Shown here: positions 15,170-23,157 of the stretch, one piece after another
How positions within the stretch are numbered: position 1 is the first letter of the stretch
Layout of the letters: the number at the start of each line of letters is the position of its first letter
NCBI GenBank assembly: GCA_900318015.1
Contig: ONJB01000028.1
Span: 1-36,335, forward strand
Reading direction: 5' to 3'
Source: an uncultured Bacteroidales bacterium
GTDB taxonomy: Bacteria; Bacteroidota; Bacteroidia; Bacteroidales; UBA932
DNA length: 36,335 nt
The notes under the pieces: generated by a model
Database searches by the model: none
What the model was told of the DNA's origin: nothing
The model's input: the letters and a program-made list of their open reading frames with translations, nothing else
Made by a program: the position numbers and the translations under genes

Positions 15170-16219
15170 CTACAGGATGAGGAGCGCGTCGCCGTACGGG
15201 CCGAAGCGGTACCCTTCCTCGAGCGCCACCTTGTACGCGTTCATCACGTTTTCGTAGCCGCCGAAGGCCGCGACGCACATGAGCATCGTGGACTGCGGGA
15301 GGTGGAAGTTGGAGACGGCGGCGTCCGGGACGGAGTACTGGTACGGCGGGAAGATGAACTTGTTGGTCCATCCGTCGAACACGTTCACTTCGTGCGTGGT
15401 GGTGACGTAGGTTTCCAGGCCGCGCATCACGGTCACGCCCACGGCGACGACCTTCTTGCCGCTGCGCTTGGCCTTGTTGATGGCCGTGGCGGCTTCCTCG
15501 CCGATGATCAGGCGCTCGGAGTCCATCCGGTGCTTGGAGAGGTCCTCGACATCCACGCGGCGGAAGTGGCCGATGCCCATGTGGACGGTGATGAAGGTCT
15601 TTTCGATGTCCTTGAGGATCATGCGGTTGAAGAGCTCGCGGCTGAAGTGCAGGCCGGCCGCCGGGGCGGAGACGGCGCCTTCGTGCGCGGCAAAGATGGT
15701 CTGGAAATTCTCCGCGTCCTCCGGGGTGACCTTGGGCTTCACCCACTGGGGAACCGGCGTCTCGCCGAGGGCGAACAGGGCTTCCTTGAAGTCCTCGTAC
15801 GGTCCGTCGTACAGGAAACGCAGGGTACGGCCGCGGGAAGTCGTATTGTCGATGACCTCGGCCACGAGGGACTCGTCGTCGCCGAAATACAGCTTGTTGC
15901 CGATGCGGATCTTGCGGGCCGGGTCCACGATCACGTCCCACAGGCGCTGTTCGCGGTTGAGCTCGCGCAGCAGGAAGACGATGATGTCGGCCCCCGTCTT
16001 CTCCTTCTTGCCGTACAGGCGCGCGGGAAAGACTTTGGTGTCATTGAGGACGAAGGTGTCCCCCTTGCCGAAATAGTCCACGATGTCCTTGAAGAGCCGG
16101 TGCTCGATTTCTCCGGTGTCCTTGTGGAGGACCATCATGCGGGCCTCGTCCCGCCAGCGGACAGGCTCCTGGGCGATGCGGTCCTGCGGAAGCTCGAAAG
16201 CGAATTGGGATAGTTTCAT
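15170..16219 (-). CDS. queA: S-adenosylmethionine:tRNA ribosyltransferase-isomerase
   Basis: This 349-residue enzyme transfers and isomerises the ribose of S-adenosylmethionine onto preQ1 in tRNA, making epoxyqueuosine in queuosine synthesis. Typical stretches include FELPQDRIAQEPV near the start, VLNDTKVFPARLYG, the AAHEGAVSAPAAGLHFS motif, THVHMG-like ITVHMGIGHFRRV, and the C-terminal FHLPQSTMLMCVAAFGG. The ATG at 16219 matches the family start; the longer open frame to 16282 adds 21 residues not found in QueA and overlaps the upstream TPR gene's end. No other queuosine gene is in the window. A clear terminator follows. Confidence 0.96.
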   Translation of the reverse strand: MKLSQFAFELPQDRIAQEPVRWRDEARMMVLHKDTGEIEHRLFKDIVDYFGKGDTFVLNDTKVFPARLYGKKEKTGADIIVFLLRELNREQRLWDVIVDPARKIRIGNKLYFGDDESLVAEVIDNTTSRGRTLRFLYDGPYEDFKEALFALGETPVPQWVKPKVTPEDAENFQTIFAAHEGAVSAPAAGLHFSRELFNRMILKDIEKTFITVHMGIGHFRRVDVEDLSKHRMDSERLIIGEEAATAINKAKRSGKKVVAVGVTVMRGLETYVTTTHEVNVFDGWTNKFIFPPYQYSVPDAAVSNFHLPQSTMLMCVAAFGGYENVMNAYKVALEEGYRFGPYGDALLIL

Positions 16220-16278
16220 GGTTAAAGTACTTGTCTTGTGCGATACTCTATTAATACGTCTCCCGACGGAAAAAAGTT

Positions 16279-17208
16279 TCACTTCTTCTTGTTCAGCGCC
16301 TCGAGCCGGGCGGCCGCGGAGCCGCGGTCCATTTCGGTCTCGCCGTGCTGGGCCATCATCGCCAGGTACTTCTTCTCCAGTTTCACGTCCTTCTTGTTGC
16401 GGGCGAGGAGGATGCAGTTGCGGATGGCGGTGATGTCGTCCGGATGCTTCTTCAGCACCTGGTTGTAGTATTTGAGGGCCTTCTTGTAATCCTTCTTCGA
16501 CACCAGCCAGTAGGATCCGAGGTTGTCCAGGAACAGCGGGTCGTCTTTCTTATAGGTAAGCATGTGCTCCGACAGGCTCTTGAAGGCTTCGGCCGAAGAG
16601 TCGGTCCCCAGGCGGAAGAAGGTGAAGCAGTAGTCCTGGATGAAGGCGTCGAACACTTCGTCGTCGACCTTCTCCACCGATTCGTGGGTCCAGGCCGGAT
16701 GCTGCCTGTAGTTCTCGTCCACCAGCGACTTGAGGGAGGAAAGGGCCATGTCCGGGCTGCCCTTCTCGTACGCGGTCAGCGCGTCGATGCGGAGCAGGCG
16801 GAGATCCAGCCGCTTCGGCTCCAGCGCGACGGCCTTGTCCACGGCTTCCAGCGCCTGGCCGAACATTTCGTCGTCATACGTCGTATCCTCAAAGAAATTG
16901 CTCTTCCGGCCGAGGGAATCGGTCATGGGCAACAGGGGCTCGCGGCCCAGGTAGCGGTCCTGGGGAAGCTGGATGACACTGGTCGTCTGCGCCTTGGTGA
17001 ACCAGAAGGAGAAGCGGGCGAGCAGCTGCTGCAGGTCCTCCGGATAGTCGGCGGCCCAGCGGTCCAGCAGGGGTTCCACGCCCACGCCGGCGGCGCCGAC
17101 GCGGCTCACGAGATTGTTGTATCGACGGACATAGTCCTCCTGCGAAGTCTGGGCGAGGAGGGTGAGGGGCAGCGCGAGCGCCACGAGGAGGGTGAGGATT
17201 CTTTTCAT
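16279..17208 (-). CDS. secreted tetratricopeptide-repeat protein
   Basis: This 309-residue protein begins with a signal peptide (MKRILTLLVALALPLTLLAQ, about 1-20) and so is exported to the periplasm or outer surface. The rest is helical with TPR-like units, clearest at about residues 225-275, where GSYWLVSKKDYKKALKYYNQ and the following KKHPDDITAIRNC resemble the 34-residue consensus. An earlier TPR-like stretch lies near residues 120-150. TPRs are protein-binding scaffolds; the partner is unknown. Its start overlaps the rsmF-like stop by four bases, placing it in a unit with the SRPBCC and rsmF-like genes, all probably driven from 18819-18826. Confidence 0.85.
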   Translation of the reverse strand: MKRILTLLVALALPLTLLAQTSQEDYVRRYNNLVSRVGAAGVGVEPLLDRWAADYPEDLQQLLARFSFWFTKAQTTSVIQLPQDRYLGREPLLPMTDSLGRKSNFFEDTTYDDEMFGQALEAVDKAVALEPKRLDLRLLRIDALTAYEKGSPDMALSSLKSLVDENYRQHPAWTHESVEKVDDEVFDAFIQDYCFTFFRLGTDSSAEAFKSLSEHMLTYKKDDPLFLDNLGSYWLVSKKDYKKALKYYNQVLKKHPDDITAIRNCILLARNKKDVKLEKKYLAMMAQHGETEMDRGSAAARLEALNKKK

Positions 17209-18350
17209 CGGATATCCATTCTGATTCTGCGGTCTTTGGGATAGAGGTTGTTGCACCGGCTGCCGAGGTTCTTCCCGGGGCCGAGCGGGTGACCCTGGTA
17301 GGTCAAGGTCAGGAGCCCCAGGGGGGCGTCCGGGATGCGGAGGGCGTCGCCGTGGAGGTACTGCAGCGCGGTTTCCCGGTCCAGGTCGAAGCACGGATAC
17401 GGGTCCGGCGGCGGTACGGGCAGGTCGGCCTTGAAAAGGGAGAAGATGTCGGCCGTACGGATGCTTTCCGGTTCACCGTGCTTGCGGAGGACGGCGGCGT
17501 ACTGGCCCTCGCCGGGAACGTATCCAGGCAGCAGGGCGTACCCGTGCTCCGTCCGCGTGACGGGCGGGAAGTCCCCGCAGTCCAGGATGTCGGCGCCGAG
17601 TTCGGCAGCGATCCAGGCGACGGTGCCGTCATTTTCCTGCCGGTTGAAGGTACAGGTCGAATAAAGAAGGATGCCGCCCGGCTTGAGGGCCGACCAGACA
17701 TCCGAAAGGATGCGCCGGCTGCGGGCTGCGCAGAATGCCACCGTCTCGGGGGACCAGTCCTCCACGGCCTTCTCGTCCTTGCGGAACATGCCCTCGCCGG
17801 AGCAGGGGACGTCGGCGACGACAATATCGAAGACGGGCTTCCCGGAAAAGGCCGACGGGTCACGGGAGACAACTCCCACGCGGGGGTCGCCCCACGTGCG
17901 GACATTCGAGCGGAGCACGCCGAAGCGGTTCCGCATCACTTCGTTGGCCAGGAGGGAAAAACGGTCGCCGAAGCGCTCCCGGAGCGAAGCGGCGAGGTCG
18001 GTGGTCTTGCCGCCGGGGGCGGCGCAGAGGTCCAGGACGGTCACGCCCGGGCCGTAGCCGTCCAGCACCGAGCGGAACAGTCCGCCGACAAACATGGCCG
18101 ACGAATCCTGCACGTAGTAGCATCCGGCATGGAACAGCGGGTCCAGCGTGAAGTTGGGGCGTTCCTTCAGGAGGTAGCCGTAAGGACTCCAGGGAATGCG
18201 TTCGGCGTCCGGGAAAGGGCAGGCTGTCAATTTGGCAGGGTTCAGGCGGATGGAGACGGAAGGCTCGCCGGACAGCGCGTCCAGCACCGTCCGTGCCCGG
18301 TCGGGACCGAGCTCTTCCGAAAGCCCGCGGATGAACGCCTCGGGAAGCAT
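17205..18350 (-). CDS. RsmF/NOL1-family rRNA cytosine-C5 methyltransferase (short form)
   Basis: This 381-residue protein is an RNA m5C methyltransferase of the NOL1/NOP2/Sun family, closest to RsmF (YebU), which modifies 16S rRNA. It shows the SAM-binding LDLCAAPGGKTTDLA, the motif IV cysteine in DVPCSGEGMFRKDE and the motif VI cysteine in YSTCTFNRQEND. It ends with the RsmF-type tail (LTYQGHPLGPGKNLGSRCNNLYPKD has the family's GxGKNxGxRxNNLYP pattern). Between the methyltransferase core and this tail it is much shorter than the roughly 450-480-residue forms I recall. Part of the C-terminal RNA-binding region therefore seems lost, in frame. Its start shares one base with the previous stop (TGATG). 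Confidence 0.88.
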   Translation of the reverse strand: MLPEAFIRGLSEELGPDRARTVLDALSGEPSVSIRLNPAKLTACPFPDAERIPWSPYGYLLKERPNFTLDPLFHAGCYYVQDSSAMFVGGLFRSVLDGYGPGVTVLDLCAAPGGKTTDLAASLRERFGDRFSLLANEVMRNRFGVLRSNVRTWGDPRVGVVSRDPSAFSGKPVFDIVVADVPCSGEGMFRKDEKAVEDWSPETVAFCAARSRRILSDVWSALKPGGILLYSTCTFNRQENDGTVAWIAAELGADILDCGDFPPVTRTEHGYALLPGYVPGEGQYAAVLRKHGEPESIRTADIFSLFKADLPVPPPDPYPCFDLDRETALQYLHGDALRIPDAPLGLLTLTYQGHPLGPGKNLGSRCNNLYPKDRRIRMDIR

Positions 18351-18796
18351 CAGAACTTGAACTGGGAAGGGTCGAAGCCTTCGGGCATCTTGCCGTTGGA
18401 CGCGTCCACGAGGCCGTCCACGACCTTGTCCAGGCCGGCCTTGATCTTGCCGCTCAGCATCATCTTCATCATCAGGTTCAGGTCCGCCTCCAGCTTCACC
18501 CAGAATTCGGTCTGGTAGGGGTTGGACGGGGCCGGGTCGAAGTGCAGTTCGATGTGGAAGGCGAAGGGGGCGCCGTAGTCCACCAGCTCGATGCGGGAGT
18601 AGGGCACGCGCTCATGGACCTTCACACCGATGTTGAACCCCTGCACCGTTGCGGTGATGGTGTCGTAATCGGCCTGGACGTCCTGCTTCTTGTCCTCGGG
18701 AAGCATCTGGAGGAAATTGCGCATGTCCACGAACGACATGTACAGCTCGTATGGCTGGCGGGAGACGATCCCGTGCTTGCTTTCAATTTCGGTCAT
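18350..18796 (-). CDS. SRPBCC-family (START/polyketide cyclase-like) protein
   Basis: This 148-residue cytoplasmic protein matches the general pattern of a Bacteroidota SRPBCC family. The N-terminal strand begins with MTEIESKHGIVSRQPYELY, a helix with FVDMRNFLQMLPEDKK follows, then strands around GFNIGVKVHERVPYSRIELV, and a long C-terminal helix with MMLSGKIKAGLDKVVDGL. SRPBCC folds hold hydrophobic ligands in a cavity, but the ligand here is unknown. It is the first gene of a unit with the rsmF-like and TPR genes and has an exact -7 box (18819-18826) 23 bases upstream. The assignment rests on pattern recall, not a search. Confidence 0.75.
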   Translation of the reverse strand: MTEIESKHGIVSRQPYELYMSFVDMRNFLQMLPEDKKQDVQADYDTITATVQGFNIGVKVHERVPYSRIELVDYGAPFAFHIELHFDPAPSNPYQTEFWVKLEADLNLMMKMMLSGKIKAGLDKVVDGLVDASNGKMPEGFDPSQFKF

Positions 18797-18803
18797 AATA
18801 AAC

Positions 18804-18811
18804 TATCTTTG
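18804..18811 (+). promoter_or_regulatory. -7 box for the NUDIX gene
   Basis: TATCTTTG fits TAnnTTTG exactly, 25 bases before the ATG at 18836. It faces the divergent -7 box at 18819-18826, so the two promoters are interleaved. Confidence 0.7.
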
Positions 18812-18818
18812 CAGCACG

Positions 18819-18826
18819 CAAATATA
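18819..18826 (-). promoter_or_regulatory. -7 box for the SRPBCC-rsmF-TPR unit
   Basis: TATATTTG on the minus strand is an exact TAnnTTTG box, 23 bases from the start at 18796. Only seven bases separate it from the opposing -7 box. Confidence 0.7.
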
Positions 18827-18835
18827 GCAAATATT

Positions 18836-19447
18836 ATGCACAAGATATATTTCGGCAAAAGAAGCATCGTCATCTGCGCCCCGGACGACGAGGCCCTTTC
18901 AGATCCGAATTCGGTCGAATTCCACCTCGGGGACAAGCTGGACATCCACGCCCTCGTGCGGATGTTCGAGGTGCAGGACTCTCTCCAGCGCATCTACATC
19001 CCCTCGGACGACGCCCAGCGGACCTACCGCCGTCTCTGCGCCGAATTCAAGGAGGTCAATGCGGCCGGCGGCCTGGTCTCCAACCGCCGGGGCGACTACC
19101 TGCTCATCTCCCGCAGCGGCCTGTGGGACCTGCCCAAGGGCCACCAGGAGGCCGGCGAGGACATCGAAGTGACCGCCCTCCGCGAGGTCCAGGAGGAAAC
19201 CGGCGTGGACCAGCTCCAGCTGCGCCGCCTGATCTGCATCACCGACCACTGCTATTTCCGCGACAATCTCTGGCATCTCAAGCACACCTGGTGGTACGAC
19301 ATGCTGTACACCGACCCGACGAACCTCACCCCCCAGCGCGAAGAGGACATCACCAAGGCCGCCTGGGTGGCGAAATCGAGCCTGCCGCCCTTCCTGAAGA
19401 ATACCTATCCCTCCATCGTGGAGGTCTTCCGCGAGGCGCGGATCTAG
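18836..19447 (+). CDS. NUDIX hydrolase
   Basis: This 203-residue cytoplasmic protein has a perfect Nudix box, GHQEAGEDIEVTALREVQEE followed by TGV (GX5EX7REUXEEXGU, about residues 102-124). It therefore should hydrolyse a nucleoside diphosphate linked to another group. About 85 residues precede the Nudix domain (from MHKIYFGKRSIVICAPDDEA to the RRLCAEFKEVNAAGG segment); this extension seems typical of Bacteroidota members but has no function I can name. The HLKHTWWYDMLYTDP segment follows the catalytic helix. The ATG at 18836 is set by the promoter at 18804-18811. Its stop overlaps the stop of the convergent transporter (CTAG at 19444-19447). Substrate is unknown. Confidence 0.93.
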   Translation: MHKIYFGKRSIVICAPDDEALSDPNSVEFHLGDKLDIHALVRMFEVQDSLQRIYIPSDDAQRTYRRLCAEFKEVNAAGGLVSNRRGDYLLISRSGLWDLPKGHQEAGEDIEVTALREVQEETGVDQLQLRRLICITDHCYFRDNLWHLKHTWWYDMLYTDPTNLTPQREEDITKAAWVAKSSLPPFLKNTYPSIVEVFREARI

Positions 19448-20397
19448 ATTTCCTTGTGTTCGTGCTGGTAGAGCTCCCAGCTGTTGAACAGGTTCTGCCA
19501 GATGGCATACAGCCCCCCGGCGACGGACGTCACGGGGGTTAAATAATTGTATCCCAGCCAGATGAGGAAACCGGTGTTCTTCTGTCCGAGGCCCTGGCCG
19601 GCGGTGATGGAGTCCACGCGTCCCTTCCCGATGCGGCGGCCGAGGAAGAACTGCAGGGCGCAGGTGGCCACCGACACGGCGACGATGCCGGCGAGGGCCC
19701 ACCCGCCCGGGTAATTCATGAAGAGCGCGTGGGAGGCGAGCACCATCGCGAGGGTCAGCCCGATGAACCAGATATAGAAGGAATTCGGCGCGAAGCGCAT
19801 CAGCCGGCGCTGCAGCTTGTGCGTCGTATAGCGGATGGTCCAGGCGACAAGGCCCGGGAGGACCAGGACCGGGAACACCTTCAGGGCGATCCGCGCCACG
19901 TAGGCCCAGAACCCCAGGTCGGAGGCGGGACGGATCATCGGGATGACCATCGGGATGAGGAAGGTGGCCGCGAGGTTCGTCAGGCACAGGTAGCTCACGG
20001 TGGCGGCGAGGTCCCCGTCCAGTTTCCGGGTGATGACCCCGGCCGCGGCGGCGCAGGGGCAGATGAGGCAGATCATCGCGCATTCCAGCAGCATGCGGCC
20101 CGCGCCTTCCGGCAGGATCGCCGACAGGCCCGCGAACAGGAAGAAGCCGAGCACCTGGACGAGAAGGGCGCCCAGATGCCAGCGGCGCAGCCGGACATCG
20201 TGGGGAGAGATCTGCACGAACTGAAAGAACAGCAGGACGGCGATCACGAGCCGCTGCCCTTCGGATGCAATCTGGTGGAGGACGGCTCCGTAAGGCTTCA
20301 GGACAGGGGTGAAATGATAGAAAAGGTACAGGCTGATGCCCGTCGTGATGGCGAGGGGGAGCATCCAGTCTTTGAAGAACTGAACGGCCTTATTCAT
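19444..20397 (-). CDS. BASS-like (bile acid:sodium symporter family) membrane transporter
   Basis: This 317-residue protein has eight to ten hydrophobic segments. The pattern GRMLLECAMICLICPCAAAAG followed by VITRKLDGDLAATVSYLCLTN recalls the helix-pair of SBF/BASS transporters, where a conserved Pro and polar residues bind sodium. The LPGLVAW and later FLGRRIGKGRVDSITAGQG segments fit the second repeat. It would be a secondary transporter in the inner membrane; the substrate is unknown and the name does not imply bile acids. It starts inside the end of the upstream YczE-like gene (eight-base overlap), so the two form an operon. It converges on the NUDIX gene with overlapping stops. Confidence 0.7.
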   Translation of the reverse strand: MNKAVQFFKDWMLPLAITTGISLYLFYHFTPVLKPYGAVLHQIASEGQRLVIAVLLFFQFVQISPHDVRLRRWHLGALLVQVLGFFLFAGLSAILPEGAGRMLLECAMICLICPCAAAAGVITRKLDGDLAATVSYLCLTNLAATFLIPMVIPMIRPASDLGFWAYVARIALKVFPVLVLPGLVAWTIRYTTHKLQRRLMRFAPNSFYIWFIGLTLAMVLASHALFMNYPGGWALAGIVAVSVATCALQFFLGRRIGKGRVDSITAGQGLGQKNTGFLIWLGYNYLTPVTSVAGGLYAIWQNLFNSWELYQHEHKEI

Positions 20398-21058
20398 GCA
20401 GCAGGGGTTTGAAGACCTTGTCCACCAGCGGATCCGTGAGTTTCATGCACAGGCCGGTGAGGGCGGCGAGGATGAGGGTGCCTTCGCGGATGACGATCTC
20501 CTCTCCATGCCCGAAGGGGGATCCGAAACAGATCCAGGCAAAGGCGGCGGACAGGGCCACCAGGAGGATGTCCTCACCGATCTTGGCGTTGCTGAACTTG
20601 ATGCCCGTCACCGCGGAGAAGGTGTCCACGACCTGGTCGCCGGCGAGGATCCAGGTCTTGCCGATGACTTCGAGGCGGATGCCGACGGCGGTGAGGAGGA
20701 CGGCCACGAGGATGAGGACGATCTTCATCAGGTAGGACGTGATTTCCACGCCGTGGAGGAGCCAGATGCAGGCGTCGCACAGGTAGCCGAACACGAAGGC
20801 GGCGGCGAGCTGGATGAGGTAATGGACATCCAGCACCTTGCGGCGCATCGCCATCTGCGCCCCGATGAACAGCAGGTGCATCATCCAGGTGAAGGTGCCG
20901 AAGGAGATGGCGGTCCATTTCAGGTTGAGGACGGCCGGCGGGCAGGACGGAGGCGCGGTGCCCAGGTTGGATTTCAGGGAGAGCGCGACGCCGAAAGCGA
21001 TCAGGACCAGGCCCAGGGTGCCGACCAGCCAGCGTGCCGCGATATTTTTCTTGGCCAT
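20390..21058 (-). CDS. YczE/YitT-like multi-pass membrane protein
   Basis: This 222-residue protein has five to six membrane segments and no catalytic motif. The opening (RWLVGTLGLVLIAFGVALSL, then KSNLGTAP) and the central GKTWILAGDQVVDTFSAVTG segment are typical of the YczE/YitT/DUF6198 group of inner-membrane proteins, whose role is poorly known (some are near peptide or metal transport genes). It precedes and overlaps the BASS-like transporter, so a joint role is possible. Upstream, a one-mismatch -7 box (CATCTTTG, minus strand, 21081-21088) is the best promoter candidate. Confidence 0.7.
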   Translation of the reverse strand: MAKKNIAARWLVGTLGLVLIAFGVALSLKSNLGTAPPSCPPAVLNLKWTAISFGTFTWMMHLLFIGAQMAMRRKVLDVHYLIQLAAAFVFGYLCDACIWLLHGVEITSYLMKIVLILVAVLLTAVGIRLEVIGKTWILAGDQVVDTFSAVTGIKFSNAKIGEDILLVALSAAFAWICFGSPFGHGEEIVIREGTLILAALTGLCMKLTDPLVDKVFKPLLHE

Positions 21059-21100
21059 AAAACTTTCTCAAAAAGGGATACAAAGATGCACAATTATGCG

Positions 21101-21108
21101 TACATTTG
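21101..21108 (+). promoter_or_regulatory. -7 box for the M13 peptidase gene
   Basis: TACATTTG fits TAnnTTTG exactly and lies 39 bases before the ATG at 21148. No clear -33 box is visible. Confidence 0.6.
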
Positions 21109-21147
21109 CAAACTTGCGCTATTGACAGTGTATTATTACTCATAGTT

Positions 21148-23157
21148 ATGAAAAAGTTACCGATCCTTATGATGATGCTTTGCGCCCTCGCGGCCTGCAA
21201 TCAGCGTGGCAAGGGAGCCCTGGACCTGACGGACCTGGACCCCTCCACCTCTCCGAAAGTGGATTTCTACCAGTACGCCACCGGCGGCTGGCAGGTCAAG
21301 AATCCCCTCAAGCCTGAATTCTCCCGCTACGGCTCCTTCGACGCCATCCGGGAAACCACCCAGAAGAACCTGAACGAGCTGTTCGAGAGCATGGCCACCC
21401 TCCAGGCGGAACCCGGCTCCCTGGACCAGAAGATTGCGGACCTCTACAAGATGGCCCTCGATTCCACCACCCGTAACGCCCTGGGCGCCCAGCCCATCCA
21501 GCCTTATATCGCCGAGATCCAGGCGGTCGCTTCCAAGGACGCCCTCGCCGACCTGCTCGGCAAGATGAACCTCTACGGGGAAGGCGGCTTCTTCGGCGCC
21601 GGCGTGTCTGCCGACCTGACCGACAGTGACATGCAGGTCCTCTACCTGGGCCAGGGCGGCCTGGGCATGGGCGACCGCGACTACTACCTCCTGGAGACCA
21701 ACGCCGCGCTCAAGGCCGGCTACCAGGCATTCCTCGTGAAGGCCCTTACCCTCGCCGGCGTGGAGAACGCGGAGGAGATCGCCGCGAAGGACCTGGCGGT
21801 GGAAGATGCGATGGCGAAGGTTGCCTGGACCCGTGAGCAGAACCGCGACGTGCAGGCCAGCTACAACCCGATGTCCTCCGCCGAGATCGACGCCCGCTGG
21901 CCCGAGGTCCGCTTCGGCCGCGTGTGCGCCGCCGCGAACATTCCCGCCCAGGACAAGGTGGTCGTGGAGCAGCCTTCCTATTTCGACGGCCTGAACCGGC
22001 TCTTCAAGGAGTGCGACCTCGAGACCCTGAAGGCTTACCTGCTCGCCCAGTTCGTCTCCGGTTCCTGCGGCGCGCTCTCCGATGACTTCTACACAGCTTC
22101 CTGGGAGTTCTTCTCCCACCAGATGTCCGGTGCCCAGGAGCAGCAGCCCCGCTGGAAGCGCGCGATGGGTGTCCCGAACAGCCTCCTCGGCGAGGCCGTC
22201 GGCCAGATGTATGTCGAGCGTTACTTCCCTGAGTCTTCCAAGAAGCAGATGGTGGAACTCGTGGAGAACCTCCGCACCGCCCTGGGCCAGCACATCGACG
22301 CCCTCGACTGGATGAGCGACACCACGAAGGTCCGCGCCCACGAGAAGCTCGCCGCCTTCACCGTGAAGATCGGCTACCCCGACAAGTGGAAGGACTACAG
22401 CACCCTCGCCATCAACCCGGAGAACACCTACTATGAGAACCTCCGCAACGCCAGCGCCTGGTACGTGCAGGACAACCTCTCCAAGCTGGGCAAGCCCACG
22501 GACAAGACCGAGTGGGGCATGACCCCGCAGACGGTGAACGCCTACTACAACCCCACCACCAACGAGATCTGCTTCCCGGCCGGCATCCTGCAGAAGCCGT
22601 TCTTCGATCCCGAGGCGGATGAGGCGGTGAACTACGGCGGCATCGGCGTGGTCATCGGCCACGAGATGTCCCACGGCTTCGACGACCAGGGCTCGATGTT
22701 CGATGCGAAGGGCAACATGGTGAACTGGTGGACCCCGACCGACAAGGCGAAGTTCGACGCCCTCGGCGACAAACTCGCCGCGCAGTTCGACGCCGTGGAG
22801 GTCCTCCCGGGTGTCCACGCCAACGGCCGCTACACCCTCGGCGAGAACATCGGCGACCACGGCGGTCTGTCCATCGCGTACTCCGCCCTGGAGAATGCCC
22901 TGAACGGCAAGCTGGACAAGCCCGTCATCGACGGCTTCACCCCTCAGCAGCGCTTCTACCTCTCCTACGGAAACATCTGGGCCCAGAACATCACCGACCA
23001 GGAGAAGGCCCGTCTGACGAACATCGACCCGCACTCGCTGGCCGTGAACCGCGTGAACGTGTCCGTGCGTAACTTCCAGACCTTCTTCGACGCCTTCGGC
23101 ATCCAGGAAGGGGATCCGATGTACCGTCCGGAGGAAGAGCGCGTCCACATCTGGTAA
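21148..23157 (+). CDS. pepO: M13-family zinc metallopeptidase (PepO/neprilysin-like) lipoprotein
   Basis: This 669-residue protein is an M13 endopeptidase that cleaves oligopeptides. It has a lipoprotein signal (MKKLPILMMMLCALAACNQ, lipobox LAAC, lipidated Cys near residue 18), so it should be anchored in the periplasm or on the surface. The zinc site is intact: HEMSH (His505, Glu506, His509) and GENIGDHGG with Glu566 and Asp570. The NAYYNPTTNEICFPAGIL substrate-binding segment, with the NAYY motif of the family, precedes it. Length is standard. The ATG at 21148 is preferred to 21106 because only it gives a proper lipoprotein signal. Its stop directly abuts the permease ATG, so the two are co-transcribed. 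Confidence 0.95.
   Translation: MKKLPILMMMLCALAACNQRGKGALDLTDLDPSTSPKVDFYQYATGGWQVKNPLKPEFSRYGSFDAIRETTQKNLNELFESMATLQAEPGSLDQKIADLYKMALDSTTRNALGAQPIQPYIAEIQAVASKDALADLLGKMNLYGEGGFFGAGVSADLTDSDMQVLYLGQGGLGMGDRDYYLLETNAALKAGYQAFLVKALTLAGVENAEEIAAKDLAVEDAMAKVAWTREQNRDVQASYNPMSSAEIDARWPEVRFGRVCAAANIPAQDKVVVEQPSYFDGLNRLFKECDLETLKAYLLAQFVSGSCGALSDDFYTASWEFFSHQMSGAQEQQPRWKRAMGVPNSLLGEAVGQMYVERYFPESSKKQMVELVENLRTALGQHIDALDWMSDTTKVRAHEKLAAFTVKIGYPDKWKDYSTLAINPENTYYENLRNASAWYVQDNLSKLGKPTDKTEWGMTPQTVNAYYNPTTNEICFPAGILQKPFFDPEADEAVNYGGIGVVIGHEMSHGFDDQGSMFDAKGNMVNWWTPTDKAKFDALGDKLAAQFDAVEVLPGVHANGRYTLGENIGDHGGLSIAYSALENALNGKLDKPVIDGFTPQQRFYLSYGNIWAQNITDQEKARLTNIDPHSLAVNRVNVSVRNFQTFFDAFGIQEGDPMYRPEEERVHIW

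Noticed and set aside
16220-16282. Upstream start for QueA, adding 21 residues
   Set aside because: The family begins with the residues encoded from 16219, and the extension runs into the 3' end of the TPR gene.
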